DNA from: Albugo candida
Taxonomy: Eukaryota; Oomycota; Peronosporomycetes; Albuginales; Albuginaceae
Assembly: GCA_905220665.1 (NCBI GenBank)
Contig: CAJNAR010000154.1
Coordinates: 62,001 to 126,000 of the forward strand
Length of the DNA stretch: 64,000 nucleotides
Reading direction: 5' to 3'
The position numbers and the translations under genes are program-made. This document shows, in pieces, positions 53,615 to 64,000 of this stretch (positions are counted from its first letter, which is position 1; each line of letters starts with the position of its first letter). A model generated the notes under the pieces. That model was not told the DNA's origin. It did no database searches and saw nothing but the letters and a program-made list of their open reading frames with translations.

Positions 53615-56600
53615 GTGTTAAAGTTTTCAAAAATAGACTGATACTTCACTTTTGTTAGAGCACTTCGCGCAAGGAATATTAGCCGCATTATGCATATTAG
53701 CTTCCGCTAATTCCTTGGAAAAAAGCCTTGATGATGATTCTCGGTTGTTCCTCAGGCTGATGAATCGGAAGCTGAGAATTCACAGGCAAACAAAATCACT
53801 CATATGTTGATAGGCTGAAGATATTTCCAAGGGCATCTTGCCTAACTTCAACAATGATTATATGAATAATACTAATAGCGGATATAGATATGATCAGATC
53901 TCTGGGCCGAAATCCTCAACTTTGAATTGGCTGATTAAATCTATAAAAGACATATTTACAGTTATATAATAAGCTCATCGAAATGTTCTCGAAATGACAC
54001 CTATCGGAACGTTGCAAGTAGCGGAGCATAACGAAGAGAAGGACTCAGTTGAAAAATTTCAAGCCTAAATGGCATCGTCAGACCTAGAATTAGTACTTTG
54101 TGAGAAAGTGCTTTTTCTCAACATGAAAAGGATGTAACACAAATATAAGCTGCAACGTGCCAAAAGTTTTTCTGCTTTTGTCCTCGAAAATTAGTCGTCA
54201 ATGTACAATTCATTGTCCTCATAGCGCGTACTGCGTGCAACAATCTTGTAACCGCAGCAGAAGTGTAGAGCAGAAAATGCGCCACGATATCTGTTGTTTG
54301 GATGTGTAAGGCTCCATGCTCGAATAATATATAGTCGAACGAAACGTACAATAAAAGCAGTAAGAGCGTTCGCAATACACAACTAACGGTAATAGTGATA
54401 TGATAACAGTGACGCTTGTGGTTCATTTATGTGACATAAGAGCTGCTAAGTACAGATATAGTATGTTTTCAAAGTAGTAGAATTACAAAGGATAAGGTTT
54501 ACAACTCTCATTGCAAAGACAGTAGAAGACCCTCATTGGACCTGTTTGACGATCAGAAACGATAGCTGTATTGCCCTACTTGTGTGTTCCGGTACCACTC
54601 TGTTATTTAAGATAAGTCACTAGGTCAGTCAAACTTTTTCTATCTTGCAGAAAATTCAAGAGACATCTTATACAAAGGAAAGAATAGATATTTGGAACGA
54701 CGTGCCTTTTCAACTTGCTTTAGCGCATTCAGTAAAGTATACAAAGCGCCAGGGGGCTAGATACGACCACAGCGACTTTGATAAGTGTTTAACGCTGCTT
54801 TTTGTGTGACAGAACGCAGCTCATCCACCCTTACAACTTCAAATCAGCATTGATTTTTGTATTTGACGTCGAAAAATCATGTCGTCCTATTTGCAAAAAC
54901 CTATAACCAAACCTAGCAAATGAAAAGCGACAAGCCGTTGCTTCTTTGTAATTCGAGCCAACACTCAAATACATATATTTACACCGTTAGACCGCTAGGA
55001 AATGGAAAGGGATGCAAGAAAAGATAAAAAATAATTATCATTCCATTCAGAGCATCGTTTATAGCACTAGGAGCAGTAGGCACAACTATGAATACGGAAA
55101 TACCAACATTTACTCCCTCTCTAACTCTTTGTTCTAGTTTTTTGCGCTTCGAAATCCTCACTGAGGGTCATTCTCTCTGAGTGAAACTTTTTTATCGATA
55201 CTACTTCTTTTAACTTCGTGGATAGAGATCGTCATAGCATCGCAGACGAAAGTATTGATCTGACCCGATCAAGCCGATCCATTCTTTGAATGGACTTCTT
55301 ATACTACGGCAACACGAAGTCACTGAAGTTTGTGGTCGCCTGGTGGTGACTGGAAGTGTTGAACTTACGTAACGTGCTCGATGCCACTTTGAAGGACCAC
55401 AATTCGGAGATGATTCTGAAGGATGACTAATTCTGATACTTGAAACATGCCTGATCCATGTAATATAGATTGATGATGCTTTTCTTTGACTCGCGAAGTG
55501 AAAATATGTCGGGTGGAAGTATCAGTAAAGGCTGAATTTTCATACAGATTATGGACAAGCGTGACTTTTGCGCCTTGAGAGGGTGCAAAGCCATAGCCGG
55601 TCTCTAAATACTATTGGTATCGGCGTACGTTTGCCTTGCTGTTTGGTCCTGTACGAGATTATCTCGAATTCTCAAAAAAACTTCATCGCTTATCTGTGAT
55701 CAAAGCAGATTACATGCCTAAGGAAAAGGGCAAGATTGGGCTCCATCACGTTCTATCATTCATTTCGTTTTAAACCAGAATCAAATGCTAGCGGCCATAT
55801 AGCGGAGGATTGTATGGGCCATACGACAATGATTCCTCAGGAAGTTTGTCTTCTATTCATCAATTCCTTGCATTATTCTTCTTCAATGAATTTTACTGAA
55901 CGATTAAAAAATATTTGGGTGCAGGAAAAGTATGCACGAGTATTCGGTAAAGCAAGTTGTAAACTTGACCTGGGAAATAACGAAGTCGGCCTTACGTCCA
56001 TTTTTTTCAGCGCGAGCAAAATTCTAGTTTGGTGATTCAATGCCTCGAAGAAAACGTTTTATAAGGAGGCAAGACAAAAATAGATATGGTAGAATGTGGC
56101 TTCATCAGCATTTCAATTAAACGGTGTCGTTAATCGATCTCTCGTCTATAACTATTCTTGCAGTGACAAGTCTGTGTATCTGACGAACGTCCAAACTTCA
56201 AATCTTATATACTGCCATTTTTTTAGATCTTTCCTTGTTCAATGAATGGATGATGAATCGTGCTGTTTGGTAATGAACCTACTTAAAAATTGATAACCAT
56301 GGATGCGTGAACGTTTTATTTGAAAAGCTCGCAGGAATGGTTGGAAGGTTTTTGTCTCACTGAGTTTCTCAACAATCTGCTTTGTTTTTAATAGGTTTTG
56401 AAATACAGTCATTAAATCTAGTAACATCGGGCTGCATTCGAGCTTTTTCGAGCAGATCTCTGGGCGAAATAAGATCAGAAACAAGTAAATGTTCGGTAGC
56501 TCCAAATAGGTGATTGATCTAGGCCTATCAAGTGTGCTTAGATTTAAGTCTCAAATAGGAAATCCAGGGATTGAATATAATCCTGTAACCGTTCAGTGGA

Positions 56601-57130
56601 TATAAAACAAGCCGAGGCCAAAGGAAGGTTTTTCTTGGAAGTTTGCATTTCTCGGTTCAAAAAGAGGCACTTAACCAAGACTTGATTTTTCTAAAACGTC
56701 TATCAAAGAGCAATATAATTAATAGTCGTGTCAATTTTTTATTAGACGTGCAGCAACTGGGCAAATCACGAGCAGAGAAGAAGCAAGAACCATCCTACGT
56801 TGATACGTTAGACAAGAAAAGACCGAAAAAAATCTCCTACTAGTTAATGCAGAAGAAAGGGAGTTCACCTCTTACGTACGTAACCTCCAGGATTAGGATC
56901 AACTTAAGAGCTGGTACAATCTTCCCGAGTATGTAAGAAACACTCAAGAGTTAATTGCGATTCAATTCTAGTGCTAATCAATCAATATTTGTGCGCTGAC
57001 AATATTTTGTAAAAAAATCATAAGTGAACTGGGAGCGATTTCAATACATATTTTTCTCCTGCTGAATTCTTGTCGCCTGAAATAAAATATCTCTTATGTG
57101 TTTTTCAATGTTTTATATGGTGTTTTAAAT
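53615..57130. other. Unassigned AT-rich DNA between copia-2 and the LINE
   Basis: Short ORFs on both strands (54118-54426 minus, 55736-56035 plus, 56239-56505 minus, 56643-56843 plus) have no recognisable domain and no supporting repeats. I see no RNA gene. This is probably old, decayed DNA. Confidence 0.45.
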
Positions 57131-57140
57131 CGGCCAGTCT

Positions 57141-57410
57141 TTGACCGAGTGTTACAATGTGGCTGTTGATCTGGATCCCGCGCCATCATTGCCGATTATT
57201 GGCAACAAATGTGCTACTATTACTGTCACGCTCAGAGGTAGGCATCGGGTGTCAGTCGCATTGGATAGGCGGCAGGAGGATCTCTGCGGTAATATCGACG
57301 AGCTCTACGTCAAATCCTACTTTTTCCCGGAAGGTGTACAGACTCTACACCTCTCTATTCAAAATGGTGAAACGAGGTTAACCGCTGGCTCGCTTCAGAT
57401 CGAATATTAA
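57141..57410 (+). CDS. Unassigned 89-codon ORF, probably LINE 5' coding
   Basis: An open, protein-like frame (VAVDLDPAPSLPIIGNKCAT, then FFPEGVQTLHLSIQNGETRL) lies immediately upstream of the endonuclease in the same orientation. It looks beta-rich. It may be the end of the LINE first ORF or the start of the second. No known domain was recognised, and the start codon is uncertain. Confidence 0.4.
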   Translation: MTECYNVAVDLDPAPSLPIIGNKCATITVTLRGRHRVSVALDRRQEDLCGNIDELYVKSYFFPEGVQTLHLSIQNGETRLTAGSLQIEY

Positions 57411-57429
57411 GAGATCCTCGGCTATTTCA

Positions 57430-58160
57430 GCGTGGACAAATATCTGCGCACTCACGGTGAAGATCAATGGAATTTTCAAATATGGCCATTTTTCTATCTA
57501 CCACGTCCCATCACAACACTCTATCTGTTGTGTTCAGGAAACCAAGTTTCACGATCACAATCACCTGGAATCATTCCAGTTTTTACTACGTTTGAAATTT
57601 CAGCACAAATGTATGTCAATAACCACAACAGTGCTTTTCGTCATCCGACTTAAAACCGCAGTGGCGGCGTCATGACAAACTTTTTTTCGGAGCTTCCTGA
57701 TTATTCGACAGCTGAAGAAATGGTCGAATGACGTATTCAAAAACACCATTTGGCTCTACTCTTCTCATTCACGATGCACCGATGTATATTCACAATGTAC
57801 ATGCACCGGTTTCAGGCAGAGGAAAGAGTGACTTTTAAGGGTTATTTCTTTTGAACACTTTCGAATCGACCGCAACAAATCTAGTTAGTACTCGATGATT
57901 TCGATACACAACGCAAACCGGCTATCGATTCCTCGACTGGAAAAATTCGACACGAACCAAGTCGATTAGCGTTTTTGGAATGGCTTTCACAGTTAGGTGT
58001 GGCATATGGTTGGCGAATTCAAGTTCTGACTGAAAAAGTATTTGCAGGACCATTCCCGCTCAAGAATCGACAAATTTACATCTGAATGTTAGAATAGCTA
58101 TTCAATATGATATACAAAACTTCCGAGTACTGTCCACGACATGCGGTGATCATCTGGCAC
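57430..58160 (+). pseudogene. LINE endonuclease domain
   Basis: Frames around 57457-57620 read INGIFKYGHFSIYHVP and HSICCVQETKFHDHNH, where QETK is the catalytic-Glu block of AP-type LINE endonucleases. Later pieces (GMAFTVRCGIW near 57980, and TSEYCPRHAVIIWHIILRS near 58115-58175) fit the last catalytic His region (S-x-D/C-H). The enzyme nicks the target so that reverse transcription can start there. Confidence 0.6.
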
Positions 58161-58779
58161 ATCATTCTTCGCAGCGAGGATATTGGAACTTTTCATTTCG
58201 ACTTTTTAAATATCCTTGAGTTGTCGAAGCAATCAAATTGGAAGCGAATTTGGAGCTCGAACAGTTGCAGACAACTTCGAATCCCGGAAAAATGTGGGAA
58301 AGTTGAAAGACAAAAATCAAGAAAGAGCTCCAAGGAATTAATAAAAAAAACTGCACAAGATAGCCAGCGTGATATTGAGTCTAGCCAGCGTCTTTTGGAA
58401 GTCGCAGCAGCTCGGTATCGCACTCAAGGCACCAATGAGACACGGTATTTTTACGAATAGAGTCTCGAACAATTCAAAATTTGGTCGAAAAAAATGACAA
58501 AAACGACCAAGATGAAAGCTTCGACCATCAAGTGAAGCATATAGTGAACTCTTCCAAGCATTTTTTTCGCCCTCCGGATAGTTCTTGTCGTCCCGTGTCC
58601 ACTACAAATGTCACCAAAAGATGTGGCATCGTGACATCAAACCCGCGGTAGATTATTGACGAATTTCGAGATCATTGGGGTGGTGTCATGGGATCTTCAA
58701 TGTTCCGAGACCGGCTCAGTTGATCCATATGATAGAATTCAAAAAGCCTACTCGATTCGATTTAAGTATCCCTTGCGCC

Positions 58780-60300
58780 CGAAGAGAAAGACCGTCTCTC
58801 AACTCGCTTAAGTACGAACGAGATGGCGGAAGTGATCAAGAACATGCGGAGTAGTTCTTCTTTAGGTATGGATGGACTACCAGCTGCATTTGATTAGCTT
58901 GATCCGGATACGATTAGCGAGTGTCTGAAGATCGTGTTCGAATATCAGCTGGAAACAGGTATCTTATTTTGATCACAACGATACTCAGCAATCACATTAT
59001 TTTACAAAAAAGGATCACGCCGTGAACCTGGCAACCATCGACCGATCGGATTGCTTTGCGGCGATGTGAAGATACTTTCAAGAGTATTGGCGTATCGATT
59101 GCAACGGTTTTTGTCAAGATTAATCCATCAAGATCAAAAAACATTTGTGTGAGGGCAGTCGATGCATCACCGTATTTAACATCTCACAGACATCCAAGAC
59201 TTGGTTACTCATGGTGGAGAATAAGCGTTTGCAACTTTTCTCGACTTTTGCATTGCTTATGATCGAGTCAATTGGACGTACATCTTTGGCGCTTTGAAAA
59301 ATATGGGCGTTGAAAAAGTTTCATCGACTGGGTTAGTCTTTTGTACAACAACACGAAGGCATACTTGATGATCAATGGAAATATAACATCGTCCATTTTA
59401 CCACAAGTTGGATTAAAACAATGCGATCCTCTTTCAGCATTGGTTTTTCGTATGACGATCGAACCTTTGAGAAAGTTACTTCGACAACATGAAGAACATG
59501 GAATTTAGATCAGTGACACGACTGTCGCAACTGGATTATGCTTCGGCAGACGATTAGACATTGCTTTCAGATACCAAATGGTGTTTTGATGTAATTTGAA
59601 CTCGTTCAAGTCTATTGCGATGCATCTGGTGTGAAACGAAACTTGAGCAAATCATCCGTGCCCCCGTTGAATCGAGCCATGCCGTGTCAACGTATTCTCA
59701 ATTTGACCCAACTGGGTCCGAAGGAATCGTGCAATAATTTGGGCTTTTCGTTCGGCCAGCTTTCGACTCATTCGATGTTTATTTCAACTCTCGACAAGCG
59801 CTTTCACGATGGGTGTGGTGTATGGTTTCGACGTGCACGAACTGTCCGTGGTCGATTACTGGTTATGGAGAAGATGGTTTTATCATGTCTGAGACATTAC
59901 ACTATGTATGTGGACATACCAGTGGAGACTATGCGACAGTGGTAGTCGATGTTGAATCGATTTGAGATTGGGCGAAAACACAAAAAAGGTACAAAACATG
60001 TTCACCTATATAGCAAAGCTTTTTTCTATCTCTTTATCGACAAGATTGTGGACTAAAATTTCCTTTTTTTTGGTGGGACGACGGACGCTACAACGCATTC
60101 AGTTCCTTCAGAAGTTCGTGTCCGATGCATCGACAATTCCTCCTGCAAAGTGGAATAATGCTTCAACGAAGTTATTACAGCTGATCAAACCTTCTTTACA
60201 AACCACACGAGTCGATGGAAATCTTCACTATCGCACTACATCGACATGAGAAAATGGTTAAATGGGAGAGAACATCTACATGGTGGAAACACACACTTAC
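58780..60300 (+). pseudogene. LINE reverse transcriptase
   Basis: Typical LINE RT text in shifting frames: SLGMDGLPAAF near 58860, KKGSRREPGNHRPIGLLCGDVKILSRVLAYRLQ-type blocks at 59010-59100, IAYDRVNW near 59245-59270 (the F-x-AYD motif with a catalytic Asp), GLKQCDPLSALVF near 59410-59450, and SSVPPLNRAM near 59652. This is the enzyme for target-primed reverse transcription. Many stops show it is dead. Confidence 0.78.
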
Positions 60301-61740
60301 AATGTGACATCAGATGGATTGGAGCATTACAATTAGAGATTTGAGTGTTCTCCAACGCCATCGTACTACAAGGCACAACCAATTTGGATTCACTGCTACC
60401 AAAAATTACATTACGAAGCTGCTACTCGTAATCCCAGTACGAAAAAAGTTTGATATAATCTTGACATGGTGGACGAACCACATCGGACGTTTCGAAAATT
60501 GTTTGCTACGCTTCCGAGATTCGCATTCGTTAAGACTTTTTTGAAGAAAGTGACCCATGGCCAACTGAGGAAGATTTTCTCGCAAACTCTTATAACGACG
60601 AAGAGCTGAACATATCGGATATGGCTGAAGAGAAGTTGCTGGTTCAACTTTACAATATAGTTACTTAGATACTCCATCGTATTCACTCGACGATTGGTCT
60701 TACCACTTGGATCCAACCAAACACAAGTGGCGATCGTTTTATGTGGTAGTACAAAGCAAGGAGAGGAACGTTATTTTCCATCTTTCCCACGTTCTCAACT
60801 CTCACGAACCAACAAGAAGTGGTCCGATGTTGACACCTTGGCTATCAAAAGAGAGATCGGACGCACTGGATTCAGAACGAGTTGGACTTTTTATGGTTAC
60901 ATCACGGCATCTTTGAAAACGCGTATCACTCATTTTCAAAGATTTACAGTTTCGTCTAGCCTTTCGGATACTACCAGCTCGATCTCGTTTATGATTTTTG
61001 AAGGATATTCACCCCGACAACATGTTTTGAACGCAGCCTTCGTGTAGGCCAGTGGAATCCTATCAAAATCTATTTCTGGAGTGCGATCACACAACACAAT
61101 TATGGAGGGAGTTACTCCCTTGTTGAGATCCGTTTTTCTTCCCCGACCACGTTATCCGCATATTGCATGTGCACTCGTACCAGCACTACGGTCGGATTGG
61201 AAAGAATATCAGCAAATTATCTCGAATTTATGGCTTGCATTGCAAGGGGTGACCCTGCCATTCGTCTAGATATATTGGAAGTGTCGTCTTTTCGATCAGC
61301 GATCAGTAACTCCGACAATTCCAGCACTTTCCGTGATCCGGCTTAGTGCGCACATTTGGTACTATTGAAGACAGTGTTACGAACAACATGACCGCATTCG
61401 GCTCACCAAGGTGTTGGATCAATTCGCAACGTAAGTATCATTTGGTGGATTTTTCAGAAGCAGAAGATCATTGCTACGGGTACGGCACCGACAAGTACAA
61501 ATGCAAGTGAAACTCGGATCCTAGTTCTAGTTACATGGCACTGTTCAGCCTAGTGTGGTGCAAGTACTTTTGAACAATTTCCAACTTACATTTTTACAGC
61601 ATTTACAAGCTGGACAAAGTATCGTATTAAGTTGGCTGAGGCTACTGCAGTACAAGAATATCAACGAGAAGACATATAAGCATCCCTCACAGGTATTGTT
61701 ACGGAACGTCTCCCATATGTATATATGCAATTTCAAAAAG
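60301..61740 (+). pseudogene. LINE C-terminal region and start of 3' untranslated part
   Basis: Decayed coding continues to about 61300 (ARGDPAIRLDILEVSSFRSA near 61235-61300). A frame reading LVRTFGTIEDSVTNNMTAFG to DFSEAEDHCYGYGTDKYKCK (61335-61510) is conserved in the 32-kb fragment, so it was probably translated in the active LINE. After about 61560 the similarity is non-coding. Confidence 0.55.
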
Positions 61741-61754
61741 CCTAGGCAACTAGA

Positions 61755-61992
61755 TTGTTATGGATTTCATTACACTGTTTGTCTGGTTTTTTAACTACCT
61801 TCCTTTTCCTATCATGAGCTCCTGGCCGTGTGTATATCACGTAGGTCTGGATTCAAACCTAGAGAGGCAGATATTTTCTATGCTTTTAGCTTGGGCGGGC
61901 TCAAACCGCTGCCCACACTGCCGGGGCTCAAACCGACGACCTCCAGCATGGTATCTGCTTGCTCAACCGACTGAGCTGGGACGGACCCCTTG
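61755..61992 (-). repeat. tRNA-derived SINE, copy 2, with 14-bp target duplication
   Basis: The reverse complement of this 238-bp stretch matches SINE copy 1: A-box-like AGCTCAGTCGGTTGAGC, B-box-like GGTTTGAGCCC, and the shared body down to CAGTGTAATGAAATCC, ending ATAACAA. It is bracketed by exact 14-bp repeats CCTAGGCAACTAGA at 61741-61754 and 61993-62006. The LINE fragment at 32 kb has this site once and uninterrupted, so the boundaries are firm. Confidence 0.9.
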
Positions 61993-62080
61993 CCTAGGCA
62001 ACTAGAGAAGTTAGTTTGTCCCATTCCAGCAATATAGACATCTTTGACTGAGATAAGATACAGTGTGCTCAATCTTGGCG

Positions 62081-62940
62081 AAACAATTAGTAGATTGTAC
62101 CAAAGCTAAGATTTCCTCGTATTTTATCGGGCTGTGAATGACGAAAAAGAAAATCAAACGACGATGTACTTATTCATAAACATCGTCATTGAAACGATAT
62201 TAAAATCTTGACTATGTGGCACGTTTACAGCTTTTGTACTGATTCGAGGTCACTAGATTGTACCAGTCGTATTGATGTAATTGTTCGACATCGAGAATCA
62301 GTGAGCAAGTGCAATGGTCATGAAGATTAGGTGGCTGTAGAAACGGTTTAGATCATGAGTGATGTGAAATATTTATATACTACCCTCTTGTGAGACCGTT
62401 TCTCACTGCATCAAAGCATGCCCGGTCAGTCGAACATACTCACAGTCATTCGGCAAGTTGGTAACCACTCGTCATGTACGATGATATTAATTATGATATG
62501 CTGTTTTTAGAGGACCGATAAGGCAGACAAAAACATCAAAGAATAAATCAACGTTCGGAGTTCGATCGAGGACTCACTGTATTCATGTTGCGATTTGAAG
62601 ATTTTACGTGTTGGAAAGGTTTTGATGTCAAGTTGTCTAGCGTTAAATGCGATTACCTGTCCCAAGGCAGATTCCAAGTTTTAAATTCAGACCCATGACA
62701 TAATTGGAATAAAGACGACACAGAATATGGGCAATCGGGAGCATGTAATTCACATTAATTAGAAGATGTTAGATAACATTTCCTTATTCCACGATCTTGT
62801 TAATCTTCTGGCTTGAGTTTATTTTCTGACACATTAATTCTCTGCGTTCATCTTACGTAAACAGGTTCATTGAGTTTGGTATTATAGAGGAAAATGATCA
62901 TATACAAGGTAATAAATAATGAGAAATTGCAAGCCGTTTC
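62081..62940. other. Unassigned DNA before copia-3
   Basis: AT-rich with no supported ORF or repeat. The last bases (GTTTC) would be the left target duplication of copia-3; the right copy is outside the window. Confidence 0.45.
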
Positions 62941-63146
62941 TGTTGGAAATTGGGGCCTGATCGAGTGAGATCTTTACAGGCCTTCGGCCGTCCCGGGCAC
63001 ACTGTCTATCAGCATTATCTGTTTTAAGTATAGAAGACGACAGGCGAGAGTGATTAGGATGTGATAAGACGTAGGTACGGCTAAAACTTGGTAAATAAAG
63101 CACTCTGCTATAAATACTTCTTTGGACTACGCGGTCTCGATTCACT
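62941..63146 (+). repeat. Copia-3 5' LTR
   Basis: Aligned with 10521-10775 and 16051-16308. The end (CTATAAATACTTCTTTGGACTACGC and on) is especially conserved and contains a TATAAATA box at 63109-63116, a likely promoter. The 3' LTR of copia-1 has the same CTATAAATACTTCTTTGG. Confidence 0.82.
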
Positions 63147-63150
63147 AGAT

Positions 63151-64000
63151 ATGAGCCCAATCGACGGTCAAGAAGAATTCAGAGGCTCCACTCCAGATTG
63201 TGCAGAGTATGCTAGCAGGGAAGAGGTGCAGGTGGCCGATCGAGAAAGGGGCACCGCCGAGGAATGTTTGGACAATCGCGAAAGGAATGACCCAAGTCTG
63301 GTGGAATCGTTGCCAGGAAGCGACATTGCGGTGGACCTCTCGAAGATCTTTTCACGAATAGAGTCGATGGAACCCGATCACCAAATCTCTGTTCAGTGGC
63401 AAATTTTCGGCCAAGTAGGGGCGCCTAGAGACTAGTTTACAGGCGGAGGATTGGGTCTGATGGGGCATGTCTCAAGACCAGATGCAAGAGCGGAACTTGG
63501 AATTGGAGGACAGACTTCAAGTTTCTTCGCCAAGCACAGCGGAGTACATAGACCAACTGCGCGCGTGTGAAAAAAGCAGGAACAGGAAAATTACCAGCAT
63601 CAACTCGAAAGTGAGCTCCAACACATGAAGAATCAGTACAGGCATGAGTTGCAGCAAGGGTCCGCAATGTTCAACCAAGGGGCAGCAGAGCTTGGATATG
63701 AGCTCCAACGCCAAACAGACATAAACTTGAGACTTCAAGAGCAGCTGAACTTCCTTGTTAACGATGGATCAATGTACTGCATGAAGTGGACGAACTAAAC
63801 CCGCACTTTGCCAAGGTCCCAACTTTCGCTGAAGGGAAGATCAATATAGAGCCTTTTGATAGATATGAAATCTACAAAAGACTTGATGAAGGACTTGTTC
63901 AATGGGTACAACCGTTTCTGGTAAATATTGATTTCGCTGAACGGGCATGTGGTTTCGCTGGCCGGGAGAATACAAAGTGTAGCGATTTGGAGAATTTTTG
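63151..64000 (+). pseudogene. Copia-3 gag, frameshifted and truncated by window end
   Basis: The ATG at 63151 lies in the primer-binding site and starts MSPIDGQEEFRGSTPD, parallel to copia-1 MSPMNSEDEFRDATPD. The frame stops at 63435. The capsid part continues in other frames: coiled-coil-like text at 63470-63760, then FAEGKINIEPFDRYEIYKRL and FAERACGFAGREN near 63825-63970, the copia gag core. It is a decayed copy. Confidence 0.72.

Larger units (their letters stand above)
57131..62080 (+). mobile_element. LINE (non-LTR retrotransposon), near full length but decayed
   Basis: It encodes an AP-endonuclease-like region followed by a LINE reverse transcriptase and a C-terminal region, with a 3' untranslated part shared with the fragment at 31990-32460. 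It is interrupted at 61755-61992 by a SINE. There are no LTRs. The 5' start is not defined; 57131 is where a protein-like ORF begins. The 3' end near 62080 is set by where similarity to the 32-kb copy fades. All long domains have stops. Confidence 0.78.
62941..64000 (+). mobile_element. Copia-3: 5' end of another copia-1-family element, cut by window end
   Basis: The 5' LTR (62941-63146, TGTTGGAAAT start, about 50 bp shorter than in copia-1 through internal gaps) is followed by the primer-binding site at 63147-63158 and gag. It shares the family with copia-1, as seen in both LTR and gag. The element continues beyond 64000. Confidence 0.85.

Overview
The window looks like nuclear DNA of an oomycete, most likely a white-rust pathogen of the genus Albugo. 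Three things point there. The left end is a very compact eukaryotic gene island with introns of mostly 46-58 bp. It includes an intraflagellar-transport GTPase, as expected for an organism with flagellated zoospores. One long intact ORF (47147-49408) has a signal-peptide-like start and the C-x2-C-x5-G signature of the CCG effector class described in Albugo candida. The species call is an inference from protein features, since no database search was possible.

Layout. 1-4488 holds six housekeeping genes: the 3' end of a mitochondrial porin (VDAC), an EF-hand protein, exosome subunit RRP40 (five exons resolved here), a QCR8-like complex III subunit, ERH (three exons resolved) and IFT27 (five exons resolved). 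At about 5.2 kb the island stops and the rest is a repeat-rich, mostly decayed landscape.

5203-17509 is one Ty3/gypsy element whose two LTRs and 5-bp target duplication can be traced. It is split by a Tc1/mariner transposon (about 8.04-9.26 kb), a tRNA-derived SINE (10138-10378) and a complete Ty1/copia element (copia-1, 10521-16308, duplication CTTAT). Copia-1 itself carries a 748-bp insertion. 17.5-25.2 kb is mostly unassigned, with traces of decayed minus-strand coding sequence. 25231-27299 is a Mutator-like element (MULE) with 39-bp terminal inverted repeats. 29.0-30.55 kb is a CCG-effector pseudogene. About 31.99-32.46 kb is a LINE 3'-end fragment and 32.46-36.15 kb is a second gypsy element.

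40517-53614 is a second copia element (copia-2). Its gag is interrupted by an 8128-bp block (41512-49639) flanked by the near-identical 9-mers GCTGTGAGG and GCTGTAAGG. The block starts inside a CCG-like coding fragment, holds further decayed pieces, and ends 231 bp after the intact 753-codon CCG gene. About 57.1-62.08 kb is a LINE (endonuclease plus reverse transcriptase). A second copy of the SINE sits in its 3' region with a 14-bp target duplication, and the LINE fragment at 32 kb shows the empty site. A third copia copy begins at 62941 and runs off the window.

Functionally, the island genes serve mitochondria (VDAC, QCR8), RNA metabolism (RRP40, ERH) and flagella (IFT27, perhaps the EF-hand protein). 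The repeat-rich part is a gene-sparse compartment with one intact candidate effector among decayed relatives and transposons.
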